NCBI GenBank assembly: GCA_964485235.1
Contig: CAZAIO010000072.1
Location: 1-13,245, forward strand
Source: CAZAIO01 sp964485235
GTDB taxonomy: Bacteria > Chloroflexota > Dehalococcoidia > GIF9 > UBA5629
Reading direction: 5' to 3'
DNA length: 13,245 bases
Both the position numbers and the translations under genes were made by a program. Of this stretch, positions 1-8,300 are shown one piece after another (position 1 is the first letter of the stretch; each line of letters starts with the position of its first letter). A model generated the notes under the pieces. The model saw only the letters and a list, made by a program, of their open reading frames with translations, was not told the origin of the DNA and made no database searches.

Positions 1-727
1 CGGCTACTGCCACGACAGCCGGGTCCTCAAATTTTCTCATCATTTCAACCAGTGAAGTCCTGCCGACCATGCTGTCGGCATCCACACACACCATAATCTC
101 TCCGGTAACAAACTTCAGGCCGTGGTTCAACGCCGCTGCCTTTCCGCCATTTGGACGCCGGATCACCTTAACACCCTGGTCGACATACGTCTGTGCTATC
201 TCGAATGTACGGTCTGTGGAGCCATCGTCTACAACGATGATCTCTTTATCAGGATAGTACGCCTCAATAAGCGTTTCCAGAGTACCGGCAATACACTTTT
301 CCTCATTATAAGCCGGAACGATAATGCTTATTGACGGAAAGTAGCTCGACGGTTTTCCCTCCTGTTTTTTTTCCTTGTATTTGTGATATACCGCAAGCGG
401 GATATTCAGGAAATTGTAGAAGAAACTGAAGGCAAGCGACACCATAACAATAAGAAGAAGCACAGAAAATGTACCTTTATTGAAAAGAACCACTGCAAAG
501 AAAACCGGTATCGCCAGAAATATAATCGAAAGAGGCATGAAATATATCCATGGGACTTTGTGGTTCTTCGGTTTCTGAATCTCCAGGATAGCGATTACCA
601 TGAACAATAATGCGGCAATGATCCCGGCCGCCGCAGCCAGCAGCGTTGTCATGTCCGGCGATACAATAAAAATCAATCCGTAAAGGGCAAGGCTAATAAT
701 TGCGACAACTATAATGCTTTTCTTCAT
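1..727 (-). CDS. Family 2 glycosyltransferase, membrane-anchored, C-terminus off the left edge
   Basis: This is the N-terminal 242 residues of a processive-type GT2 glycosyltransferase; the 3' end lies beyond base 1. Four hydrophobic segments (about residues 3-24, 27-47, 61-82 and 86-108) precede a cytosolic GT-A domain starting near residue 132 with ISIIVPAYNE. Visible motifs are VVDDGSTD (about 165-172, nucleotide binding), NGGKAAALNHG (193-203) and the metal-binding DADS at 216-219. This order matches membrane GT2 enzymes that make or decorate extracellular polysaccharide from a UDP-sugar. The acceptor-site aspartate and any QxxRW motif would lie outside the window. The ATG at 727 follows a modest GAGAG-type Shine-Dalgarno. 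The gene lies 92 nt after the TackOD1-protein gene on the same strand, so the two are probably co-transcribed. The sugar and product cannot be told from sequence. Confidence 0.9.
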   Translation of the reverse strand, partial: MKKSIIVVAIISLALYGLIFIVSPDMTTLLAAAAGIIAALLFMVIAILEIQKPKNHKVPWIYFMPLSIIFLAIPVFFAVVLFNKGTFSVLLLIVMVSLAFSFFYNFLNIPLAVYHKYKEKKQEGKPSSYFPSISIIVPAYNEEKCIAGTLETLIEAYYPDKEIIVVDDGSTDRTFEIAQTYVDQGVKVIRRPNGGKAAALNHGLKFVTGEIMVCVDADSMVGRTSLVEMMRKFEDPAVVAVA

Positions 728-819
728 ACTATTTCACTCTCACACGCCCAAAGATTTTCTGATGGCACAGACCGATTACAAATGGCAGCTCACTATAAGA
801 AACGATGCGTCATTCACGT

Positions 820-2427
820 TTATACGTGGTATAACAGGCGGTCAATCTCGCCCTCGTCGAAAAATTTCATACGCTGCCGCCGTGCAAATTGTACTGCCGT
901 CGGGCTCATCTGAGAATTTCCCACAAACACCTTACTTCGAATACCTACATCATATGTCGCAGCATCAAACTGGGCTATCTTGCTGATCCCCGCCTCATCC
1001 GTGGTCGAGTCCGCATCTATAACAATCCCTATGGTCGGGCGGACGATCACGTCATCCCGATGTGCGAAAAGATCGAATATATACTCAACTCCAGACCTGC
1101 CTGTAAGCTTCGCATTCTCCGTTACCGTATAGCCCCGTGACCGCAGAAACATCGCGAGCCGGGTGCGGGTATCCGTCACTTCCACTAGACTATCTAAAGA
1201 AAAAGTATTGTCAATCGTACATGCTCCGGCTTCCGAGCAGGGCTGGCTTTTAATAAAAGCCATCATGTCCGTAAGGTCCGCAGTCTCGAACACAATGATA
1301 TTCTGCCTGCCTGCGAATTTTTTAGCTTCCATGTTCAGTCTTGGTATAGCAATTACGCATTTATAGTCAATGCCCATATCATATGAGTTAGTATCAAACA
1401 CGAAAAGCTCTTCGAGGCGGACCTCTTCCTCCCCGGGAAGTGCGGAGATTATACCGATTCCTACTCTGAATGTTGCAAGTACATCGTCTCTTGACGCCAG
1501 TATGTCAACAGTATGCACAGCTCCTGAACCACCACCAACCTGGGCGAGTTCCTGAATAGAATAGCCCTGCGATTTAAGAAAATCCACAAGCTGGGCTTTT
1601 GGTTTAAGCTGAAATTCTACAAGTCCCCTTTTTTCGTTATTAAAGGTATAGCTGTATAAAAGAATATCATGAAGCTCCTCAAGAGCCCACACCTTGTCGG
1701 ACTGCAGGTTGCGCCATTTTATAATTGGGGTGGGAAAAATATTCTGGCAGTCAAGACATCGGTATTGAGAGCCCGCATAGCGATAGTCCGTTCCCAGAAG
1801 CTTCAGCTCACGATTACATTTCGAACAAATATATTTAATATCGTGTTTGAATTCCTGTTCGAGCCCGATATTGCCGCAGTAAAAGTGCTCGATGAGTTTG
1901 CCGGAAATAAGATTGCCTGACCCGCATTTGGGACAGCGCTCCACCGGCACCAGTTGAATTGAACCATCAGGATCACAGTGCAGCTTTTCAGCCAATTTTT
2001 TATTAAGCATTCCTTTTGCGACCAGTTTCTCCAGTATTTCCCCGGTCTCCTCTTCGTTCGTATCTAGCAGACGTTCAACATCGGGATAATGACCTCCGCT
2101 ATTTATCGATAGATCGATCGCCGGTTTGATCTCGGTTATCCTGCCGAGTAAAAACGCATCGATAAGCCTCACAACACGGCTGTCGTGTAATACATCGTAG
2201 TCGATACTTTTCGATGCAACGTCAGGCTTTTCAACAGGTGTAACAGCAGTGATGGCCTGCTGCTGTATATCCGGTACATGCAATTCAACCATGTTCTCCT
2301 GCTTTCCGGAATTTACATCCAGTACCGGCACGCTTTTAGCGTCCCGTTTCTTTGCAGAATTGCCGTTCTTATACCCATTCGTTCCATTTGGTCCCGATTT
2401 CTTCCCGTTTCCCCACAAATTTGCCAT
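820..2427 (-). CDS. TackOD1-like zinc-domain protein with two degenerate nuclease-like repeats
   Basis: A 535-aa cytoplasmic protein without signal or membrane segments. Residues 1-45 are a low-complexity Gly/Asn/Lys tail. Residues 80-160 look like a winged-helix module. Residues 165-235 carry paired cysteines: CPKC (165-168), HFYC (181-184), CSKC (201-204) and CLDC (224-227), with LLGTDYRY at 210-217. This arrangement fits the TackOD1 zinc domain, whose function is not established. Two homologous units of about 110 aa follow (about 277-385 and 419-530). Each has a GY-x-V start, a G-x-SG-V-x-x-x-x-D strand, a DD, a GIGI/GIVI strand, a YDxGI-x-x-K motif and an FA-x-R-Q helix. The layout resembles a PD-(D/E)XK (Mrr-like) fold, but no (E/Q)xK follows the aspartate, so catalysis seems lost. 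SD GAAGGAG at 2437-2443 supports the ATG at 2427. The gene leads a probable operon with the glycosyltransferase, suggesting a regulatory or adaptor role in envelope polysaccharide formation. The fold calls are inference. Confidence 0.75.
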   Translation of the reverse strand: MANLWGNGKKSGPNGTNGYKNGNSAKKRDAKSVPVLDVNSGKQENMVELHVPDIQQQAITAVTPVEKPDVASKSIDYDVLHDSRVVRLIDAFLLGRITEIKPAIDLSINSGGHYPDVERLLDTNEEETGEILEKLVAKGMLNKKLAEKLHCDPDGSIQLVPVERCPKCGSGNLISGKLIEHFYCGNIGLEQEFKHDIKYICSKCNRELKLLGTDYRYAGSQYRCLDCQNIFPTPIIKWRNLQSDKVWALEELHDILLYSYTFNNEKRGLVEFQLKPKAQLVDFLKSQGYSIQELAQVGGGSGAVHTVDILASRDDVLATFRVGIGIISALPGEEEVRLEELFVFDTNSYDMGIDYKCVIAIPRLNMEAKKFAGRQNIIVFETADLTDMMAFIKSQPCSEAGACTIDNTFSLDSLVEVTDTRTRLAMFLRSRGYTVTENAKLTGRSGVEYIFDLFAHRDDVIVRPTIGIVIDADSTTDEAGISKIAQFDAATYDVGIRSKVFVGNSQMSPTAVQFARRQRMKFFDEGEIDRLLYHV

Positions 2428-2468
2428 GGCCTTATTCTCCTTCTTCCTGATGCATGTAACGTATATTA

Positions 2469-2497
2469 ACTTTAACTTGTAAACATAGTATGAGCAA
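2469..2497 (-). promoter_or_regulatory. Candidate promoter for the TackOD1-protein/glycosyltransferase unit
   Basis: On the minus strand a -35 like TTGCTC (2492-2497) lies 17 nt from a -10 like TAAAGT (2469-2474). It sits about 40 nt upstream of the TackOD1-protein start codon. Only partial matches to sigma-70 consensus, so moderate-to-low certainty. Confidence 0.35.
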
Positions 2498-2599
2498 TGA
2501 TACTTTTGGTTAATTTCATATAGGAAATTAGTACCAGGATGATAGTGAAAACGTAATCAATAGAAAGTCGATAGGATAGATAGATGCGCGGTCCCGGTA

Positions 2600-2628
2600 T
2601 TGACAAACAAGAATTTCTCGTTTAAAGT
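2600..2628 (+). promoter_or_regulatory. Sigma-70-like promoter for the histidine methyltransferase
   Basis: A perfect -35 TTGACA (2600-2605) is followed after exactly 17 nt by TAAAGT (2623-2628). Transcription would start near 2635, leaving an unusually long leader before the coding start at 2874. Confidence 0.5.
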
Positions 2629-2694
2629 GTCGGATACCCGATAAAATAAAGAGCATAATTATTTCAGGTATTGTCCCTGTGGAGGTGGTATGCA

Positions 2695-2790
2695 GTGAGA
2701 GAAAAATGTCTTTCCGCAGTTGAAAATACCGTAATTACCGCTGTAACTTCAACCGGCATGAAGCCGGAGACAAGTATATACACAATATAA
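2695..2790 (+). CDS. Possible 31-aa leader ORF upstream of egtD
   Basis: A GTG-started frame of 31 codons, MREKCLSAVENTVITAVTST... ending in IYTI. A strong GGAGGT (2681-2686) lies 8 nt before the GTG. An ATG at 2690 in another frame gives only ATG-CAG-TGA and overlaps the GTG, so ribosomes might terminate and re-initiate. No family is recognised and the amino-acid content shows nothing decisive. It could be a leader peptide or a chance frame. It lies wholly inside the presumed 5' untranslated region of the methyltransferase, 83 nt before that gene. Confidence 0.3.
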   Translation: MREKCLSAVENTVITAVTSTGMKPETSIYTI

Positions 2791-2873
2791 TACCTCAACA
2801 AGTTCCGGCGAAGCTTACTTTCCGTCTGGAGCAGCCCGGCATAATAAAACAATATTCAGGAGGAGAATAGCGG

Positions 2874-3851
2874 ATGGCTTTTCAAAAGAGCGACAGGATC
2901 AGGCTTTACGATTATAGGCCCGGACAGGAACTTTTTCGGGATGACGTGATAAACGGCCTGCAAAAATCGCGGAAAGAGCTGCCGTGTAAATATCTCTACG
3001 ATGAGCGAGGTTCGGATTTATTCGAGAATATTTGCTCACTCGACGAATATTATATACCGCGTACGGAAACATCAATAATGAGAGCGTCTATACGGGAAAT
3101 AGCGGACCTGCTCGGTCCTGATGTACTGCTCATAGAATATGGCAGCGGAAGCAGTATTAAAACTCACATGCTTATTGAACAGATCAATGATCTTTGCGCA
3201 TATATGCCCATCGATATATCCGGAGAACAGCTCCTGCACGCGACAGAGCAGCTTGTTTCCCGGTATCCGCGACTGCAGGTGCTGCCCGTTTGTGCCGATT
3301 ATACCAGCGATTTCACACTGCCCGAGACCGGTAAAAACGCTGCCCGCAGGATAGCATATTTCCCCGGCTCCACGATCGGCAATTTCGAAAAGAACGAGGC
3401 GATACGGTTCCTCACGCATATAGCACACCTCTGCGGTCCGAACGGTGGCCTGCTTATAGGAGTTGACTTGAAAAAAGACCCTGTGGTGCTCCATAAGGCA
3501 TATAACGATAAGGATGGTGTAACCGCCCGTTTCAACCTCAATATACTGGAGCGTATCAACAGAGAACTCGACGGCAAATTCGATATTGCATCGTTTGAAC
3601 ACTACGCTTTCTATAATCCAAAAGAAGGCCGCATTGAAATGCACCTGATAAGCCATAAAGATCAGGAAGTACGTCTGGACTCAACTTCGGTCTTTTTTTC
3701 CAGGGGCGAGAGTATCCGGACCGAAAGTTCCTACAAATACAATCCCGACGAGTTTGCACAGATAGCTGCGGCGGCAGGTTTCAGGGTCGAGAGAATATGG
3801 ACCGACGAGCAGGACTGGTTCAGCGTACAATATCTTACCTGTACCGGATAG
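2874..3851 (+). CDS. egtD: L-histidine N-alpha-methyltransferase (EgtD/EanA type)
   Basis: A 325-aa SAM-dependent enzyme expected to trimethylate the alpha-amino group of histidine to hercynine, the first step of ergothioneine synthesis. Length matches characterised EgtD proteins (about 320 aa). Visible motifs in order are LYDERGSDLFE (41-51), EYYIPRTET (58-66), the SAM loop GSGSSIKT (90-97), PIDIS (112-116), FPGSTIGNF (163-171), AYND (209-212), RIEMHLIS (253-260) and IRTESS (281-286). By family knowledge, Asn170, Tyr210, Met256, Glu284 and Ser286 align with histidine-binding residues of mycobacterial EgtD, so histidine is the likely substrate. The ATG follows an AGGAGGAG Shine-Dalgarno. No egtB or eanB gene is in the window, so the pathway is completed elsewhere or hercynine is the product. 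The gene stands alone, converges on the next operon and ends at an intrinsic terminator. Confidence 0.9.
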   Translation: MAFQKSDRIRLYDYRPGQELFRDDVINGLQKSRKELPCKYLYDERGSDLFENICSLDEYYIPRTETSIMRASIREIADLLGPDVLLIEYGSGSSIKTHMLIEQINDLCAYMPIDISGEQLLHATEQLVSRYPRLQVLPVCADYTSDFTLPETGKNAARRIAYFPGSTIGNFEKNEAIRFLTHIAHLCGPNGGLLIGVDLKKDPVVLHKAYNDKDGVTARFNLNILERINRELDGKFDIASFEHYAFYNPKEGRIEMHLISHKDQEVRLDSTSVFFSRGESIRTESSYKYNPDEFAQIAAAAGFRVERIWTDEQDWFSVQYLTCTG

Positions 3852-3875
3852 CGCTCACTTGTTAACGACTGGAAC

Positions 3876-3908
3876 TGCCTGTAATTCATTTTATAAACAG
3901 GCATTTTT
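3876..3908 (+). terminator. Intrinsic terminator after egtD
   Basis: Stem TGCCTGT (3876-3882) pairs perfectly with ACAGGCA (3897-3903) across a 14-nt A/T-rich loop and is followed by TTTTT (3904-3908). It lies 25 nt after the stop codon of the methyltransferase. Confidence 0.8.
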
Positions 3909-3931
3909 ACTATTTCATTACGGCGAAATCT

Positions 3932-5305
3932 TCAGGGAAGCATGGACTTGAAGACCTCTAATGACCGTTTGAATTGCTCATGATTATATAAGCGGCCGTC
4001 AAAATCGTCCCGTAACTGCAATAAAGCGGGAACGCCGGAATCTTTTGTCACGGCTTCTTTAATAAAAAACGCATCTCCTACGATCGTACGGCAACCGACA
4101 TGGTAATGGTCCAGCACGCCGTTCATATTCATTTTCTTGCATCCTTCCGTGATCATGGCAACCCGCCTATCGAGGCTCTGGAACAGCAAGCCTTTGGTTA
4201 CCTCCGATATCATCATCATATAGGGGTCGTTCTGTTCAGGTATATCGGGAGTCGTTAAAATACGAAATGCCGAAAACATGGACATGCCGAGCTCGTTCAT
4301 CACATTGTCCATTCGCGGGTCGGTATGATGGGAGGGGAGAATAGCCATAATTCTCGGTGCACCCTTCGGGGCAACTCCAAGCCCTTTCTCGACTTTTTCC
4401 TGCAATTCTTTATACAGCAAGTCCAGCACTTTGATAACTTCAGGAATTTGCTCAGTATCATATGTGAATGCCGTCAGGTAGTCCAGAAGAAACTGCTCCT
4501 GCGGGCTCATCGGCATTGGATCGCTGCCTGTAATCAGGTCCTGCAGTTTAAATACAGCCATGTTCAGCTCTTGCCTGGCTTTCATCGTCTCCCATAACAT
4601 ATCATCGGTTATCTCAGCGCCGATTTCATCTTTAATTCTTGCGGTCACCATCCTCAGGCTTTTCGCAGCCAGGTCGACAAGCCTCTTTGTTGCCTCGTCG
4701 TACTCCTTCGATTCCCTATCGCAACACGCATCATAGGAACAAGTTGAAATGCCATAGAGCTCATGTAACAAATCGATCGATTTGGGAGCAGTCTCGCATA
4801 GAAGCCCGGAAGTAATCAACAGGTCGGGCCTGGGTATCATGCCTGAAGTGACAAGCCCTACAAGCCCTTTGACGTTTCCGCAATGGTAGACCGCACCTGC
4901 CTTCAGCCATTTGCCTTCAGCGGCTTCCAGAACAGGGTTCATTTTATTGAAAATAGCGCCCAGCAATACCTGAAACTGCGGAAGGATATATTCGGCATGA
5001 ATATCTTTATATTTTGAAACAAGCGCCGAAGTGAACACGGCAAAACCGGGTATCATAAACCCGTAGACTACTTTGGTCTTACCGTCTTCCTTCGCCATGA
5101 CCGTATTGACGGCATTCTGCACCAGTATTCGAATGATTTTCCGTATACCTTTCAGATCGATATCATAATATGTTCGGAGCCTCTGCTTGCCTGTCTCAAT
5201 ATCCGCCGCCGTTATTCCGAGTTTATTAAAGGCCTTCTCTATTCTGGGCAATTCCTTTTTCAACTCTTCTTCTTCAAAACCGCAAAGTTCAAGAAATTCG
5301 ATCAT
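3932..5305 (-). CDS. 2-hydroxyacyl-CoA dehydratase (HgdB/FldB/BcrB-like) family protein
   Basis: A 457-aa cytoplasmic protein of the 2-hydroxyacyl-CoA dehydratase D-component family. This family also includes class I benzoyl-CoA reductase subunits and double-cubane cluster proteins. Family members bind a [4Fe-4S] cluster through three scattered cysteines. The likely equivalents here are Cys142 (YHCGN), Cys170 (SGLLCETAPK) and Cys405 (YHVGCRT). Extra cysteines occur at 189, 194 and 195 (STCSYDACC). The end (GVPALLQLRDDFDGRL, about 424-439, then EQFKRSLEVF) is a typical family finish. SD AAAGGAG sits 7 nt before the ATG at 5305. The gene follows the oxidoreductase-desulfurase fusion by 74 nt on the same strand, so co-transcription is likely. 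No ATP-dependent activator (HgdC type) is in the window, so its electron source is unknown. Substrate cannot be assigned; it may be a reductase or a cluster protein rather than a dehydratase. Confidence 0.8.
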   Translation of the reverse strand: MIEFLELCGFEEEELKKELPRIEKAFNKLGITAADIETGKQRLRTYYDIDLKGIRKIIRILVQNAVNTVMAKEDGKTKVVYGFMIPGFAVFTSALVSKYKDIHAEYILPQFQVLLGAIFNKMNPVLEAAEGKWLKAGAVYHCGNVKGLVGLVTSGMIPRPDLLITSGLLCETAPKSIDLLHELYGISTCSYDACCDRESKEYDEATKRLVDLAAKSLRMVTARIKDEIGAEITDDMLWETMKARQELNMAVFKLQDLITGSDPMPMSPQEQFLLDYLTAFTYDTEQIPEVIKVLDLLYKELQEKVEKGLGVAPKGAPRIMAILPSHHTDPRMDNVMNELGMSMFSAFRILTTPDIPEQNDPYMMMISEVTKGLLFQSLDRRVAMITEGCKKMNMNGVLDHYHVGCRTIVGDAFFIKEAVTKDSGVPALLQLRDDFDGRLYNHEQFKRSLEVFKSMLP

Positions 5306-5379
5306 TTTATCGCTCCTTTATAAAAACAAATATCTAATACGTGTCCGGCACTATCTTCGATATACACCGGCTTTATACG

Positions 5380-8300
5380 TTATTTACAGGGCATCATTCT
5401 AACCATGTTCTTTTCTTCCAGCACATTGCCAAGAGCCAGAAGTGTATCTTCTATATCCTTCTCCGTAGTATAGCGTGAAAGTGAAATACGCAGCGCGCAG
5501 TGCGCTTCTTCAACGGTCCTGCCCATAGCTATCAGCACATGTGTCGGTTCCGGTGAACCGGACTTGCACGCAGAACCGGACGACAGGGCAATTCCATGCT
5601 GGTCCATCGTAATAACAATCGACTCGCCGCGAAATCCCGGGAGCGTTACGTTGAGTGTATTGGGCAGGCGTTGCTCCCTGTGGCCGTTCAAACGCGCACC
5701 GGGCACAAGCGTGCGAATTCCTTCCTCTAGCCTGTCTCTTAGCAGGCGAATTTTTTCAGCGTCCGGCAAAGAATAAAGTGCCAGTTCGGCGGCCTTGCCC
5801 AGTCCGGCAATCTCGGGAACGTTTTCCGTTCCGGCACGCATGCCGTTTTCCTGTCCGCCGCCGTGAATAACCGGTTCCAGCGCTACTCCCTTCCTCACAT
5901 AGAGCGCGCCGACTCCTTTCGGTGCATGAAATTTATGACCGGATATACTGAGCATATCTACACCCAGGTCTTGCACATCTATCTGCACCTTTCCCGCTGC
6001 CTGTACCGCATCGGTATGAAACAGGACACCTCTTTCACGGGCTATTGTACATAGCTCCTTGATCGGCAATATTGTCCCCGTCTCATTATTCGCCATCATG
6101 ATCGAAACGAGTTTTGTATCTTTCTTTATTGCCTTTTTTAAATCGCCAGGGTCGAGTAAGCCGTCACCATCGACATCGAGACAGGTTATACTGTACCCGT
6201 ATTTTTCCAGAAAACGGCACGTATTAAGGACGGCAGGATGTTCCACACGTGTGGTAATGATATGTCCGCCTGTCCCCGGTTTGCTGAATACGACACCCTT
6301 TATCGCCAGGTTATTCGCTTCGGAGCCGCCACCCGTAAAAATAATCCTCCCCGGCTGGGTATTGAGCAGCCCGGCAACCTGACGCCTTGCTTTCTCTACG
6401 GCACCGTGAGCATCCCGCCCATACCTGTGTATGCTGGACGGGTTCCCGTATTCTTCCTGAAGAAACGGTAACATCGCTTCACGTACCTCTCCGGCTACCG
6501 GTGTTGTAGCATTATTGTCCAGATAGATCCGCCTCTCCGGCTTATGTATTATATGCTGTGCAGCCGCCATATCGTCTTCACTCTCCTTTTCTTCAAGCAC
6601 TGCAGGAGGAACGACAGCCGTATCACCATTTTCCATTTTCACCACGTCACAAAGGAGTACCTTGTAGACCGGGAACCCGGATATCTCATCGTAGTTATTG
6701 ATATCCGTTAATTCGTTCACATTCCACTCCCGCCATGCTTTCGGTCCGACCGGCGTACCTCCACCCATAATACATTCGACAGCGCCCCGCATAATTTTTT
6801 CAGATACACGGGCACGAAACGGTACCGCCCCTCTCAATGTTTTCACCTGTACCAGGTCACCATTATTTATTCCCCGTGCCTTTGCATCGTGTATATTGAT
6901 ATCCACCGTTGGCTCAGGATAGTCTTTCACCAGGCCCGCGACCCCGTGATGCTGCGAGCGGAAATCGGTCTGGGGCCTCGCTCCGGAATTAAAGACCAGC
7001 GGAAAGTTTTCCGCCAGGTGAGGGCTTCCTACAGGTCCTTCTTTCGGTTCAATATATTTAGGCAGCGGTTCATAACCGTATTCCTCGAAAATAGTCGACC
7101 ATATTTCAAACTTGCCTGTAGGCGTGTCGAATCCCGGCTTGCCGTCCGAACGCAGTCCGCCTTTCTGCCACTTCCTGTATTCCATCATCGGCGTGGGAAT
7201 TCTCACCCAGCCACCCGCATTGCGCACGTCTTCCAGCGTATAGCCTGAACCGGTTAGCGCGGCACGTACTATGTCTTCTTCGGTCTGCGGGAAAAGGTGA
7301 CCGTAACCCAGACGCGAGGCAAGTTCAGTCATGATGAGGGCATCGTTGCGGGCTTCATCAAGCGGTTCAATTGCCCTTTCCCTTAACCGGAAGATAGGCC
7401 CGTAGACCATATATGATAAATTTTCGAACATGGTCGTTGCCGGAAGAACAATATCGGCATATGCCGAGTCAGCGGTAAGTTGCCGGTCGATACAGACAAG
7501 GAAGTCAAGGTTTGAAAGCGTTTCCCGCCATATCTGCGTTTGAGGCCAGGATGTAAGAATAGAAGCACCCTGAATGAGCAGCCCGCGAATACGGTACGGT
7601 TCCCCTTTAAGCACCGAATTGACAAGTTCGATCGCGTGAGACTCGCCACGGTAATTGCTGTAGACCGGAAATTTATCGCGCCCAATCGCCCTGTGTATCG
7701 CCGGGTTATCGATATTACAGGAACGATCGATGGGAAATTCACTGTCGAGCATGGTGAGCCCGATCCCGCCCGGAACATCGAGCTGACCTGCCAGGGCGAA
7801 CAGGGTCAATATAGCACGCGCCGATTGCACTCCTGTGTTGGAATACTCCAGTCCGGTGAACATGAGCAACGAAGCGCCGTTTGCGCCGGCTATACGCCGT
7901 GCGAGGCTGCGAATCGTCTCCGCAGGTATACCGGTGATTGTCTCGACTACTTCAGGTCGAAAATGCTGTACGTATCTCGCCAGCTCCTCGAAGCCGTGAC
8001 ACCAGTTTTCCACAAAGTCCCCATCATACAGCTCCTCCTCAATTATCACCCGGATCATGCTTAAGGCGAGTGCGCCGTCAGTGCCGGGCCTTACGGATAT
8101 CCATTGTGCTCCGGTACGAATTGCCGCTTCAGTATTGCGGGGATCGATAGATACAATATCCGCGCCGCGGCGGGCTGCCACTTCGATCCTGCGCATATCG
8201 GAGGGCGGCGAGTCGGTGGCGGGGTTGGTGCCCCACATGACTACCATACCGGCGTTCTCGATATCGGTAAACATATTGGTCTGTATACGCCCCAGAGTGA

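Larger units (their letters stand above)
2428..2873. other. Divergent intergenic region with long egtD leader
   Basis: This 446-nt stretch separates the minus-strand TackOD1-protein gene from the plus-strand histidine methyltransferase gene. It holds a promoter candidate for each direction. If the plus promoter is used, the methyltransferase mRNA has a leader of about 240 nt. The leader contains a strong Shine-Dalgarno (GGAGGT at 2681-2686), a possible 31-codon ORF and a small hairpin, CCGGC-ATGAA-GCCGG, at 2753-2767. No riboswitch class was recognised. Confidence 0.6.

Noticed and set aside
2570..2586. Short GATA-rich direct repeats
   Set aside because: Only a few 4-nt units; not a meaningful tandem repeat.
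2706..2870. A 54-codon plus-strand frame with one in-frame TGA, considered as a second selenoprotein
   Set aside because: No CxxU, UxxC or other known selenoprotein motif surrounds the TGA, there is no SD at its ATG, and its end merges with the Shine-Dalgarno of egtD.
3072..3656. A 194-codon antisense frame opposite egtD
   Set aside because: It lies wholly within a confidently assigned gene, shows no domain, and has no convincing ribosome binding site.
7540..8064. A 174-codon plus-strand frame opposite the molybdoenzyme
   Set aside because: Antisense to conserved MopB sequence, with no recognisable protein features; a codon-bias shadow.
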